Under the pieces are notes generated by a model. That model saw only the letters and a program-made list of their open reading frames with translations, made no database searches and was not told the origin of the DNA. DNA of 64,000 nucleotides, from positions 248,001 to 312,000 of the forward strand of contig CAVVUF010000002.1 of the NCBI GenBank assembly GCA_963751425.1, written 5' to 3'. Shown here in pieces: positions 27,653 to 35,865 of the stretch. Every line of letters starts with the position of its first letter. Position 1 is the stretch's first letter. The stretch is from CAVVUF01 sp963751425 (GTDB lineage: Bacteria; Chloroflexota; Anaerolineae; Anaerolineales; UBA4823). The position numbers were made by a program, and so were the translations under genes.

Positions 27653-29170
27653 ATGAGCTCATCAGAGTCCGTTAAAGAAAAAGCCATTCGCGATCCATCG
27701 CTGCTCGATGCGCTGATCCCCCTGCTCTTCATGATCGCGCTGTTGGTGACCTCGATCGTATTGTTCGGGCTCGACGCAGCAGTGGGTCCGCTGCAGGTGG
27801 CCTTGCTGATGAGCGCGGTGGTTGCGGCGGTCGTGGCGCACAAGAACGGCCATTCCTGGGAGAGGCTGGGCGAGGAGATCGTCAAAGGTATCTCGTTGGC
27901 GATGAGCGCCATCCTGATCCTGCTCATGGTGGGGGCGCTGATCGGCGTCTGGAACATGTCCGGCACGATCGCCACCATGGTTTATTACGGGGTGAAATAT
28001 ATCGATCCCTCCTGGTTTTACTTTGCCGCGGCGCTGCTTTGTGGGTTGGTTGGCCTGGTCACCGGCAGCTCCTGGACGACGGCGGCCACGCTGGGGGTGG
28101 CTTTCGTGGGTATGGCGAATGCCATCGGCGCTAATCCGGCCATCACCGCTGGGGCGGTGATCTCGGGGGCTTATTTTGGCGACAAGATGACCCCCCTATC
28201 GGAGACGACCATCTTAACCCCACAAATCGTGGGCAGCAATGTCTATACCCACATCGGCAGCATGGCGAAAGCCACCATACCAGCCTATTTAATTTCTCTC
28301 GTGATGTTCTTCTTCATCGGGAAAGTCAATGAAATCACTGCGACGGTGGATACGACTGCCACGCTGCAAGCCCTGGCATCCTCCTACAATATCAACCTGT
28401 GGAACCTGCTGCCTGTGTTGGTCTTGCTGCTCCTCGGTATGAAAAAATTTCCAGCATTCCTATCCATCCTGATCGGAACGCTGGCAGGCGCCCTGGTGGC
28501 GGTGGTCATGCAGCCGCAGGTGGTAACCGCTTTTGCCAATGACGCCAGTTTGGGCTACGGACTGGCGGCATTGAAAAGTGTGTGGTTGGCCATGGCAAAC
28601 GGCTTTACGGCTTCAACCGGCTATCCCCAGATCGATACCTTGTTCTCGGGCGGAGGCATGGACAGCATGCTGACCACCATCTGGTTGATCCTGGGTGCCA
28701 TGTCTTTTGGCGCCATGATGGATTTTGGTGGCTTCAACGCCCGGCTGATCACGCCAGTCATTGGCCGAGTCAAGTCGGTGGGCGGGATGATTGCCACGGT
28801 GATGGTGACTGCCCTGGGGTTGAACATCGTTGCCGGCGACCAATATATTGCCATCGTGCTGCCGGCGCGCATGTTCATGGTTGAATTCCGCAAGCGCGGT
28901 CTTCACCCGGAGACCCTGGCGACCGCGGTAGAAAACTCCGGGACGGTCACCTCTCCGTTGATCCCCTGGAACTCGTGCGGGGCTTATATGTCGGCGGCGT
29001 TGGGTGTGTCTACCTTCGTGTACCTGCCGTACTGCTTCTTCAACTTCCTTAATTTTCTCCTGGGGATGATCTACGGGTTTGTGGGCATTAACATCATGCG
29101 CCTGCCGCCAGAAGCAGCCTTGCCGGCGGAACCGCTGGCGGTAGTTCCGATGGTGGTGCAGGATAGATGA
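27653..29170 (+). CDS. NhaC-family Na+/H+ antiporter
   Basis: 505 residues with about 12 membrane helices. Family hallmarks include TGSSWTTAATLGVAFVG, GAVISGAYFGDKMTPLSET and, near the end, SGTVTSPLIPWNSCGAYM. NhaC members exchange Na+ for H+, or couple to organic acids and amino acids (malate/lactate type). GGAG lies nine bases upstream of the ATG. It overlaps the ThrE gene by ATGA. Ammonia production by the deiminase pathway alkalises the cell, which makes a partner antiporter sensible. Confidence 0.88.
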   Translation: MSSSESVKEKAIRDPSLLDALIPLLFMIALLVTSIVLFGLDAAVGPLQVALLMSAVVAAVVAHKNGHSWERLGEEIVKGISLAMSAILILLMVGALIGVWNMSGTIATMVYYGVKYIDPSWFYFAAALLCGLVGLVTGSSWTTAATLGVAFVGMANAIGANPAITAGAVISGAYFGDKMTPLSETTILTPQIVGSNVYTHIGSMAKATIPAYLISLVMFFFIGKVNEITATVDTTATLQALASSYNINLWNLLPVLVLLLLGMKKFPAFLSILIGTLAGALVAVVMQPQVVTAFANDASLGYGLAALKSVWLAMANGFTASTGYPQIDTLFSGGGMDSMLTTIWLILGAMSFGAMMDFGGFNARLITPVIGRVKSVGGMIATVMVTALGLNIVAGDQYIAIVLPARMFMVEFRKRGLHPETLATAVENSGTVTSPLIPWNSCGAYMSAALGVSTFVYLPYCFFNFLNFLLGMIYGFVGINIMRLPPEAALPAEPLAVVPMVVQDR

Positions 29171-30468
29171 TGAAATCGTACGGTGGACTTCCTGGCAAGG
29201 CTGTCGCGGGCTCTTCAGTAGATGAGCTTGAGATGCTCGACTGCCTGCGGAAGATTGGCAAGGGTCTGGTGGCCTCTGGCACGGCGGTTGGCGTGGTAGA
29301 GAACACCCTGACCGAGATCGCCATGGTGTATGAGATGGACTGCGAGGTTATGGCGCTGCCGAACCTGATTATGATCAAGCTGGGCCAATCTTCCCTTGGG
29401 AAGGTGGATTTCGCCGTACAGCGCCTGACTACCCTGCAGCTGGATAAGGTTTCTGAATTAGTGGAGCTGATTGACGTGGTGAAGAAGAAGGAGATCCATC
29501 TGGAAGCGGCTTCGCGGCAGATGGATGTGATCCTGGCGAAGAAGCCTCGCTTCAACTCGGTGATCATCGTTTTTGGGTATTTCCTTTCTTGCATTGGGCT
29601 GACGCTGCTTTTCCGACCTGACCTAAGGTCGGTGTTGGTAACGGGCGGTGCAGGCATCCTGGTAGGATTGTTGGTGGAATGGTCGCGCAGGCAGCCGCGC
29701 TTTACACTGCTCCTGCCGGTGTTAGCGGCGATCCTGGTCTCGTTGTTGATTTTCAACTTGACCCGTTTGGGTTATATTTTCGGCCCGGCGAACCTGCTCA
29801 TCCCGCCGCTAATTATCTTTCTACCTGGGGCAGTTTTGACCACAGGGATGATAGAGCTGGCCTCCATGCACATCCTTTCGGGTTCGGCCAGGCTGATCTA
29901 TGGTGCGGCCATACTCTTACTTCTGTTCACAGGGATTGCTGTGGGGTTGTACTTCTCGGAGCTTCTCAGCTACCAGGTTTACGCTTATGAAGCGGTAAGT
30001 TTTCCTTGGTGGGCGCCGTTCTTGGGTACGCTCTTGTTTGGGTTCGGCACCTTCACCCGTTTATCAGGGGCTAATCGCGATTTATTTTGGATGCTGGTCG
30101 TGCTTTACATTGCGATGCTGGGTCAGGTGGTTGGCGAGAGGTATATCAATTCTTACTTTGGGGCGTTTTTTGGAGCGCTGCTGATGGCCCTCGGCTCGGA
30201 GGTGATCGCCCGCAGCCCGCGGCGCACGCCGGCGCTGGTCTCTCAAACTCTGGCATTTTGGTTTCTGGTGCCGGGGGCACGCGGTTTATTGAGTGTGACG
30301 AGTATATTGAGCGAGGATTTACAGAGCGCGGCGATCGGGATGGGTCAGATGGTGATGCTGATCCTATCCATCACGCTGGGGGTGCTGCTGGGTACTTTAT
30401 TGATTTCTCCTCACAAGTTCGTACCGGTCACTGCAGAACCTGACCAATTTCGTATTAGAAAGGCATAA
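29167..30468 (+). CDS. ThrE-family threonine/serine exporter
   Basis: 433 residues. The cytoplasmic N-terminal domain (~15-130) has the DUF1212 pattern LVASGTAVGVVENTLTEIA and ends near KKPRFNSVIIVFGYF. About ten membrane helices follow, with the C-terminal half resembling the ThrE_2 domain (FWFLVPGARGLLSV). Known members export threonine and serine in exchange for protons. The ATG overlaps the NhaC stop, which suggests tight co-expression. Exporting surplus amino acids would fit a cell that degrades peptides for arginine. Confidence 0.85.
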   Translation: MMKSYGGLPGKAVAGSSVDELEMLDCLRKIGKGLVASGTAVGVVENTLTEIAMVYEMDCEVMALPNLIMIKLGQSSLGKVDFAVQRLTTLQLDKVSELVELIDVVKKKEIHLEAASRQMDVILAKKPRFNSVIIVFGYFLSCIGLTLLFRPDLRSVLVTGGAGILVGLLVEWSRRQPRFTLLLPVLAAILVSLLIFNLTRLGYIFGPANLLIPPLIIFLPGAVLTTGMIELASMHILSGSARLIYGAAILLLLFTGIAVGLYFSELLSYQVYAYEAVSFPWWAPFLGTLLFGFGTFTRLSGANRDLFWMLVVLYIAMLGQVVGERYINSYFGAFFGALLMALGSEVIARSPRRTPALVSQTLAFWFLVPGARGLLSVTSILSEDLQSAAIGMGQMVMLILSITLGVLLGTLLISPHKFVPVTAEPDQFRIRKA

Positions 30469-30472
30469 ACAA

Positions 30473-31957
30473 ATGATGACGAACATTCTTTACGTAATTC
30501 TGGCGATTTTAATCCTGACCACTTTGTACGTGGTGGGAAAAACGATTGCCTTCCAATGGAAGCGGGGTGGGGTGGAGAAGATCGAGGGTATCCAGGTGGA
30601 TGAGGCGCAAGTGGCGGAACACCTGGCTGCGTCCATACGCTGCCAGACGGTGCCTCTGGATGAAAAAGGCACGCCGGACCCGGAGGCCTTCAAACAACTC
30701 CACCAGATGCTGGCAGAGACTTACCCATTGGTGCACCAGAAGCTGCGGCGAGAGGTGGTTGCGCTTCCAGGGGAAGCGACCGGCTACAGCCTGCTGTATA
30801 TCTGGCAGGGGAGCCGGGCCGACCTGGAGCCTGTGATGTTAATGGCGCACCAGGATGTGGTTTCGGCGGACCCGACCGAATGGACGCACCCGCCCTTTGA
30901 GGGCAAGATCGTAGATGGCTTCATCTGGGGGCGTGGTACGCTGGATATCAAGAACCAATTGATCGGCATTATGGATGCCGCCGAGAAGCTGCTTCAGCAG
31001 GGCTTCCGCCCGGAGCGCACGATCTTGTTTGGGCTGGGGCATGATGAGGAGACGGGGGGGACGAACGGCTGTAAGGTGTTGGGGCAGGAGCTGAAGAAGA
31101 GGGGCATCCACCTGGCGGGGATCGTGGACGAGGGCGGCGGGATCATGGCTGGGCTGGCCGCCGGGGTGCGTGGGCCGGTGGCGCTGGTGGGGGTGAGCGA
31201 GAAAGGTTACCTGACAGTGGAGTTCACGGTGCATGACCGGCCTGGGCATTCTTCGACCCCGCCCAAGCAGACTTCGATCGGGATCCTGTCAAAGGCGCTG
31301 GCCCGCCTGGAGGCGCACCCCATGCCCACCCACCTGCGCCGCTTGCGCCCCATGTATCATGGAATAGGGATTGCAGCACCGTTGTATATCCAGTTGGCCT
31401 TCGCGAACGTGTGGCTGTTCGGGCCGCTCTTGAAGCGCTGGCTGGTGCCGAAGCCTGAGATGAATGCCAGCATGCGTACAACGACAGCGCTGACGATCAT
31501 CAATGGCGGCGTGGAAGATAACACGATCCCGGCGGAGGCGAAGGCGATCGTTAATTTTCGCCTGCTGCCTGGGGATACGATCGCCGATGTACTCTGGCAT
31601 GCGAAGAAAGTGATTAAGGATGAGCGCGTGCATTTTCACCCGGTAGAGGGAAAATTTAATGAAGCCCTGCCGGTCTCCCCGCGCGACTGCCCGGCTTACA
31701 AAGGACTCAGTAAGGTGTCGCAGCAGGTGTTCGGTAATTATCCGGTGGCGCCCTTTGTGATGCTCGGAGGCACAGACTGCCAGCATTTCGTGCCAGTATG
31801 CGATCATATCTATCGTTTCACTTCGGTGGTGATGGATGAGCGCTTCATGGGGCTGGAGCATGGCATTGATGAGCGCATCCCAGTGGAAGCCATGGCAATG
31901 ATGGTAAAATTTTATGCCCAACTGATGCAGGTATGGGGCACGAAAGAGATGGTTTGA
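30473..31957 (+). CDS. Membrane-anchored M20 peptidase (PM20D1/CPS1 type)
   Basis: 494 residues. An N-terminal helix (~5-25) anchors it. Metal ligands are seen in LMAHQDVVSADP, GRGTLDIKNQ, GHDEETGGTNG and the final HGIDERIPVE, and the dimer lid begins near RPGHSSTPP. This subgroup acts on N-acyl amino acids or peptides with a free carboxyl end. It lies four bases after ThrE, so the two may act together. It differs clearly from the cytoplasmic PepV-type enzyme at 23403. Confidence 0.87.
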   Translation: MMTNILYVILAILILTTLYVVGKTIAFQWKRGGVEKIEGIQVDEAQVAEHLAASIRCQTVPLDEKGTPDPEAFKQLHQMLAETYPLVHQKLRREVVALPGEATGYSLLYIWQGSRADLEPVMLMAHQDVVSADPTEWTHPPFEGKIVDGFIWGRGTLDIKNQLIGIMDAAEKLLQQGFRPERTILFGLGHDEETGGTNGCKVLGQELKKRGIHLAGIVDEGGGIMAGLAAGVRGPVALVGVSEKGYLTVEFTVHDRPGHSSTPPKQTSIGILSKALARLEAHPMPTHLRRLRPMYHGIGIAAPLYIQLAFANVWLFGPLLKRWLVPKPEMNASMRTTTALTIINGGVEDNTIPAEAKAIVNFRLLPGDTIADVLWHAKKVIKDERVHFHPVEGKFNEALPVSPRDCPAYKGLSKVSQQVFGNYPVAPFVMLGGTDCQHFVPVCDHIYRFTSVVMDERFMGLEHGIDERIPVEAMAMMVKFYAQLMQVWGTKEMV

Positions 31958-32005
31958 TTTAATAATCGTTCAGGAGCTTAGTCTACCGAGAAAAGGAGTA
32001 AAATT

Positions 32006-32920
32006 ATGAGAATTGTGGTCGCATTAGGAGGTAATGCTTTACTGAAACGGGGCGAGCCAATGACGCACGAAGCCCAACGCGCCAATATCAAAATTGCCGC
32101 CCAAGCATTGGCGCCGGTCGCCCAAAAGCATCAGCTCGTGCTGGCCCACGGCAATGGCCCCCAGGTGGGCCTGCTCGCTCTGCAGGCTTCGGCCTACAAA
32201 GAAGTTGAAGCTTACCCACTAGATGTGCTGGGAGCACAAACTGAGGGGATGATCGGCTACATGATCGAGCAGGAGCTTGGCAACTTGCTGCCCTTTGAGG
32301 TGCCATTTGCCACCATCCTGACCATGGTCGAGGTCGATCCAGCCGACCCCGCCTTCAAGAACCCCACGAAATTCGTTGGCCCGGTGTATGAAAAAGCCGA
32401 GGCAGACAGGTTGGCTGCCGAGAAGGGCTGGGTCGTAAAGCCAGATGGGAATAAATGGCGCAGGGTGGTGCCTTCGCCTTTGCCGAAACGGATTTTTGAG
32501 ATAAGGCCGGTAAAATGGCTGCTCGAGCACGGCACGCTTGTGATCTGTGCAGGCGGCGGTGGCATCCCCACCATGTACGAGGCGGGGAAGCAGCGCTTGC
32601 TGACTGGTATCGAAGCCGTGATCGACAAAGACCTGGCCAGCGAGCTGCTGGCGCGTGAGCTGGATGCTGATCTGCTTGTGATTGCCACCGATGTGGATGG
32701 CGTTTACCTGGATTGGGGTAAGCCCGAGCAGCGCAAGCTGACCCGGGTAACGGCAGCGGAAATGAAAGCTTATAAATTCCCGGCTGGCTCCATGGGCCCC
32801 AAGGTGGAAGCGGCTGTCCAGTTTGTTGAAAAGACCGGAAAACGCGCTGCCATCGGCTCGCTGCAAGATATCGAGAAGATCGTGGCTGGCGAAGCCGGAA
32901 CGAATGTCTATTCAAAGTGA
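32006..32920 (+). CDS. arcC: Carbamate kinase
   Basis: 304 residues, usual length. It converts carbamoyl phosphate + ADP to ATP + carbamate, the ATP-yielding step of arginine fermentation. Motifs of the amino acid kinase fold are clear: VVALGGNALL at the start, AHGNGPQVGLL, CAGGGGIPT and GSMGPKVEA near the end. AAAAGGAG precedes the ATG. It is followed 46 bases later by arginine deiminase, so steps one and three of the pathway are adjacent and arcB lies 9 kb upstream. Confidence 0.95.
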   Translation: MRIVVALGGNALLKRGEPMTHEAQRANIKIAAQALAPVAQKHQLVLAHGNGPQVGLLALQASAYKEVEAYPLDVLGAQTEGMIGYMIEQELGNLLPFEVPFATILTMVEVDPADPAFKNPTKFVGPVYEKAEADRLAAEKGWVVKPDGNKWRRVVPSPLPKRIFEIRPVKWLLEHGTLVICAGGGGIPTMYEAGKQRLLTGIEAVIDKDLASELLARELDADLLVIATDVDGVYLDWGKPEQRKLTRVTAAEMKAYKFPAGSMGPKVEAAVQFVEKTGKRAAIGSLQDIEKIVAGEAGTNVYSK

Positions 32921-32966
32921 ATCCAAGAAATAAAATAAATTAAGCATGTACATGAGGAGATAAAAA

Positions 32967-34244
32967 ATGAGTAATGAATTTGGTGTTCATTCAGAAGTTG
33001 GCAAGCTCCGCAAGGTGATCGTTCACCGCCCGGACCTCAGCCTGAAGCGCTTAACCCCGAACAATCACGATGAGCTGCTGTTCGACGATGTCTTGTGGGT
33101 GGAGCGTGCCCAATGGGAGCACGATCAGTTTGTCAAGGCCATGCGCGAGCGCGGCATTGAGGTGTTTTATCACGTGGACTTGCTCGGCGAAGCACTGGCG
33201 GCATCGGAAGAAGCGCGGCGGAATGTGATCGCGATGGTGGCCTCTGAGTACACCGTGGGCTGGTCGCTGGTGGAAGAGGTGCGCGAATTCTTATCAAAGA
33301 TGAAGCCGGATATGCTCGCCAAGCACCTGGTCGGCGGCTTGACCGTCGGTGAGATGGTGACCGGTGGTTTTGACCTGGCAAAATTCAAGCAGATCTCCCT
33401 GGGTGCGGCGGCGGTGGTGGACGAACCGGGTTACTTCGTCATTCCTCCGGTGCCGAACTCGCTCTTCCAACGTGATCCTTCCTGCTGGATTTACAAGGGT
33501 GTGACGGTCAACCCGATGTTTTGGCCTGCCCGCCGGCGCGAAGCGTTGAATATGCTGACCATCTACCGCTATCACCCCATGTTCCAGGGTGCAGATTTCA
33601 ACTTCTGGTATCCTGAGCAGTTGGATGATAAGGGCTTTAATATCCAAGACTTCGGCCGGGCCTCCATGGAAGGCGGTGATGTGCAGCCCATCGGTCATGG
33701 GACGGTGGCCATTGGCTGCAGCGAGCGCACTCAGGCGCGCATGATCGAGCAGGTCGCCAAAACGCTCTTCGAGAAGGGCGGTGCAGAACGCGTCCTGGTG
33801 GCAATGATGACCAAGGACCGCGCCCATATGCACCTGGACACCGTCTTTACGCTGCTGGATCGGGACATCTGCACAGCCTTCCCCAAAGTGGTCAATAACA
33901 TTCGTGGCATCAGCCTGCGCCCTGGCAAGAAACCCGGTGATTTCCATGTGACCGAGGAAAAGAGCTTCCTGGATGCGGTGGCGGATGCCCTGCATGTCAA
34001 GAAGCTCACCGTGGTAGAAACCGGCGGTGATGAGTATCAGGCACAGCGCGAGCAGTGGGATGATGCTAACAACACCGTGGCGTTGGAACCGGGTGTGGTG
34101 GTATCTTACGAGCGCAATACCTATACCATTTCCAAGATGCGCCAGGCGGGTGTAGAGGTGGTCGCTATCGCCGGGTTCGAGCTGGGCAAGGGGCGCGGCG
34201 GTGGGCACTGCATGACTTGCCCCATTTTACGCGATGCGCTCTAA
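32967..34244 (+). CDS. arcA: Arginine deiminase
   Basis: 425 residues, close to the usual ~410. It hydrolyses arginine to citrulline and ammonia. The guanidine-binding and catalytic residues are present: LLFDDVLW, MEGGDVQPIG, AHMHLDTVFT (catalytic His) and the C-terminal GGGHCMTCP with active-site Cys 415. GGAG precedes the ATG at 32967. Together with arcC, arcB and the YfcC/ArcD-type carrier it makes the pathway complete. No ArgR-type regulator is encoded in this window. Confidence 0.96.
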   Translation: MSNEFGVHSEVGKLRKVIVHRPDLSLKRLTPNNHDELLFDDVLWVERAQWEHDQFVKAMRERGIEVFYHVDLLGEALAASEEARRNVIAMVASEYTVGWSLVEEVREFLSKMKPDMLAKHLVGGLTVGEMVTGGFDLAKFKQISLGAAAVVDEPGYFVIPPVPNSLFQRDPSCWIYKGVTVNPMFWPARRREALNMLTIYRYHPMFQGADFNFWYPEQLDDKGFNIQDFGRASMEGGDVQPIGHGTVAIGCSERTQARMIEQVAKTLFEKGGAERVLVAMMTKDRAHMHLDTVFTLLDRDICTAFPKVVNNIRGISLRPGKKPGDFHVTEEKSFLDAVADALHVKKLTVVETGGDEYQAQREQWDDANNTVALEPGVVVSYERNTYTISKMRQAGVEVVAIAGFELGKGRGGGHCMTCPILRDAL

Positions 34245-34281
34245 GCATAAGATGAGTAAAACTTACTGAGGAGGCTTTGAA

Positions 34282-34761
34282 ATGAAAAAATATTTAGCCT
34301 GGATTTTTGGTGTTGCGATTGCGTTGATGCTTATCGCCTGGCTGTTTGTGGGACGCGCCAACCGGCAGGCTTACCGGACCGCCAGAGGCGCTATTGAACA
34401 GCGCACTGAGCTCAGTCAGGAACGGATTGACATGGCAGTGGAGATGGCGACTGCCGCCGTGGACCTGGCGCTCCAGGAGGCTGGAAACCTGCCTTCTCAA
34501 GAAGCGAAAGCTGACCTCGTCAAGCAGGATATCGAGGAGATCGGTAATCGCTTAAAAGCCGCTTCTGAAGCGCGTGGCGATTTGGCAATCGAAAGGTTAA
34601 ACCAATCGATTGAGCAGTTTAATACCACGCTGCAGGCGGTGGAGGATGCCTCCAAAGAAGCCTCCTCCCCGGCGGTCAAAGCGTACTTTGACCGCATCTA
34701 CGGCATCCTGGAGAGTGTCAAAGAGCAGCTCGTTCAGGTTGTTTTGAAGACTCAGGAATAA
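34282..34761 (+). CDS. Small membrane-anchored helical protein, unknown
   Basis: 159 residues. One N-terminal membrane helix (~5-25) is followed by ~130 residues of amphipathic helix rich in Ala, Glu and Gln, likely a coiled coil. GAGG lies before the ATG. It is 37 bases after arcA, so it probably ends the arginine transcript; a new promoter is likely at 34742-34770. I do not recognise a family. Confidence 0.65.
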   Translation: MKKYLAWIFGVAIALMLIAWLFVGRANRQAYRTARGAIEQRTELSQERIDMAVEMATAAVDLALQEAGNLPSQEAKADLVKQDIEEIGNRLKAASEARGDLAIERLNQSIEQFNTTLQAVEDASKEASSPAVKAYFDRIYGILESVKEQLVQVVLKTQE

Positions 34762-34770
34762 AATTATAAT
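34742..34770 (+). promoter_or_regulatory. Possible promoter for ppk2
   Basis: TTTTGA (34742-34747), 17 bases, then a perfect TATAAT (34765-34770). The -35 box is weak. Transcription would start near 34777 and give a ~125-base leader that contains the hairpin at 34825-34856. Confidence 0.4.
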
Positions 34771-34824
34771 ACAGGAAGCGCCATGTTATTGAGGCAGGGC
34801 TGAGCAAGCCTGGCAGCAGGTATG

Positions 34825-34856
34825 GCAGCATAAATGCTGCACAGCATTTATGCTGC
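34825..34856. repeat. Perfect 14-bp hairpin in the ppk2 leader
   Basis: GCAGCATAAATGCT (34825-34838) and AGCATTTATGCTGC (34843-34856) pair around GCAC. It is flanked by GCGCCA (34779-34784) and TGGCGC (34865-34870), which could close a larger structure. No T run follows. It lies 47 bases before the ATG. Confidence 0.6.
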
Positions 34857-34902
34857 GGCTGTGCCTGGCGCTTCTGTCATTTTTATCAAAGGAGAAAATA
34901 CG

Positions 34903-35853
34903 ATGGCAAAGAATACTTCGAGCAAGAAGAAGGATAAGAAAAATAAAGATAAGAAGAAGGTGGAAAAAGCCCAAGTCGCGGTGATTTCTCAGCCCGGAGA
35001 AGCGATCCGCTCCGCTTTCATGGAAGTGGCCGTCAAGCATGACGGAGCCGAAGGAGAAACGGTTGTGGCAGAACCCCGCCCGCCCCTCTCCCGCAAGGAA
35101 TTTGAGAAGGCTTTGGAACCGATGCAAATCGAGCTGGTTAAGCTGCAGGAGTGGGTTAAAGCCAGCGGGGCGAAGGTCTGCGTGCTGTTCGAAGGACGCG
35201 ACACGGCTGGTAAAGGCGGGGTGATCAAGCGCATCACCGAACGCGTCAGCCCGCGTGTCTTCCGTACGGTAGCGCTTTCAGCGCCGACCGAGCGGGAGAA
35301 ATCGCAGATGTACTTCCAGCGCTACATGGCCCACCTGCCAGCAGCCGGGGAAGTGGTGCTGTTCGACCGCAGTTGGTACAACCGGGCAGGTGTTGAGCGC
35401 GTGATGGGCTTTACCCCCCTGGAGCAGGTGGAAACCTTTTTGAAATTTGCACCTCTGGTCGAGCGAGCGATCATTGCTTCTGGCACCATCCTGATCAAGT
35501 ACTGGCTGGAGGTGAGTGTGGATGAGCAGGCCAAGCGTTTCCAGGAGCGCGATCAAGATTATCGCAAGATCTGGAAGCTTAGCCCGATGGATGTGCAGGC
35601 CCAGGCGCGCTGGTACGATTACTCGCGCGCCCGCGATGCCATGTTTGCCGCAACCGATACCGCCGATTCTCCCTGGTATATCGTGCCCTCCGATGACCAG
35701 CGCCGGGCGCGCTTGAACTGCATCGCCCATTTCTTGAGCCTGATCCCATACGAAGAAGTGAAGCGCGAGCCGATCAAGTTCCCCAAGCGTCAGGAAAAAG
35801 GCGATTACGTGGAGCCGAACCATCCCTATCGTTATGTGCCCGATAAATTCTAA
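34903..35853 (+). CDS. Polyphosphate kinase 2 family protein
   Basis: 316 residues from the ATG at 34903, which has AAAGGAG; an in-frame start at 34834 would fall inside the hairpin. A Lys-rich head (MAKNTSSKKKDKKNKDKKKV) may bind polyphosphate. The catalytic core has Walker A FEGRDTAGKGG (~96-106), Walker B VVLFDRSWYNRAGVE, and the lid region RFQERDQDYRKIWKLS. PPK2 enzymes move phosphate between polyphosphate and nucleoside di- or monophosphates. Class cannot be fixed by eye, but length and motifs suit class I. It lies just downstream of carbamate kinase and arginine deiminase. Confidence 0.9.
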   Translation: MAKNTSSKKKDKKNKDKKKVEKAQVAVISQPGEAIRSAFMEVAVKHDGAEGETVVAEPRPPLSRKEFEKALEPMQIELVKLQEWVKASGAKVCVLFEGRDTAGKGGVIKRITERVSPRVFRTVALSAPTEREKSQMYFQRYMAHLPAAGEVVLFDRSWYNRAGVERVMGFTPLEQVETFLKFAPLVERAIIASGTILIKYWLEVSVDEQAKRFQERDQDYRKIWKLSPMDVQAQARWYDYSRARDAMFAATDTADSPWYIVPSDDQRRARLNCIAHFLSLIPYEEVKREPIKFPKRQEKGDYVEPNHPYRYVPDKF

Positions 35854-35865
35854 AGGAGCGTTCTA

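Noticed and set aside
34834..34902. In-frame upstream start for PPK2
   Set aside because: It would lie in the hairpin and lacks a ribosome site; the ATG at 34903 has AAAGGAG.
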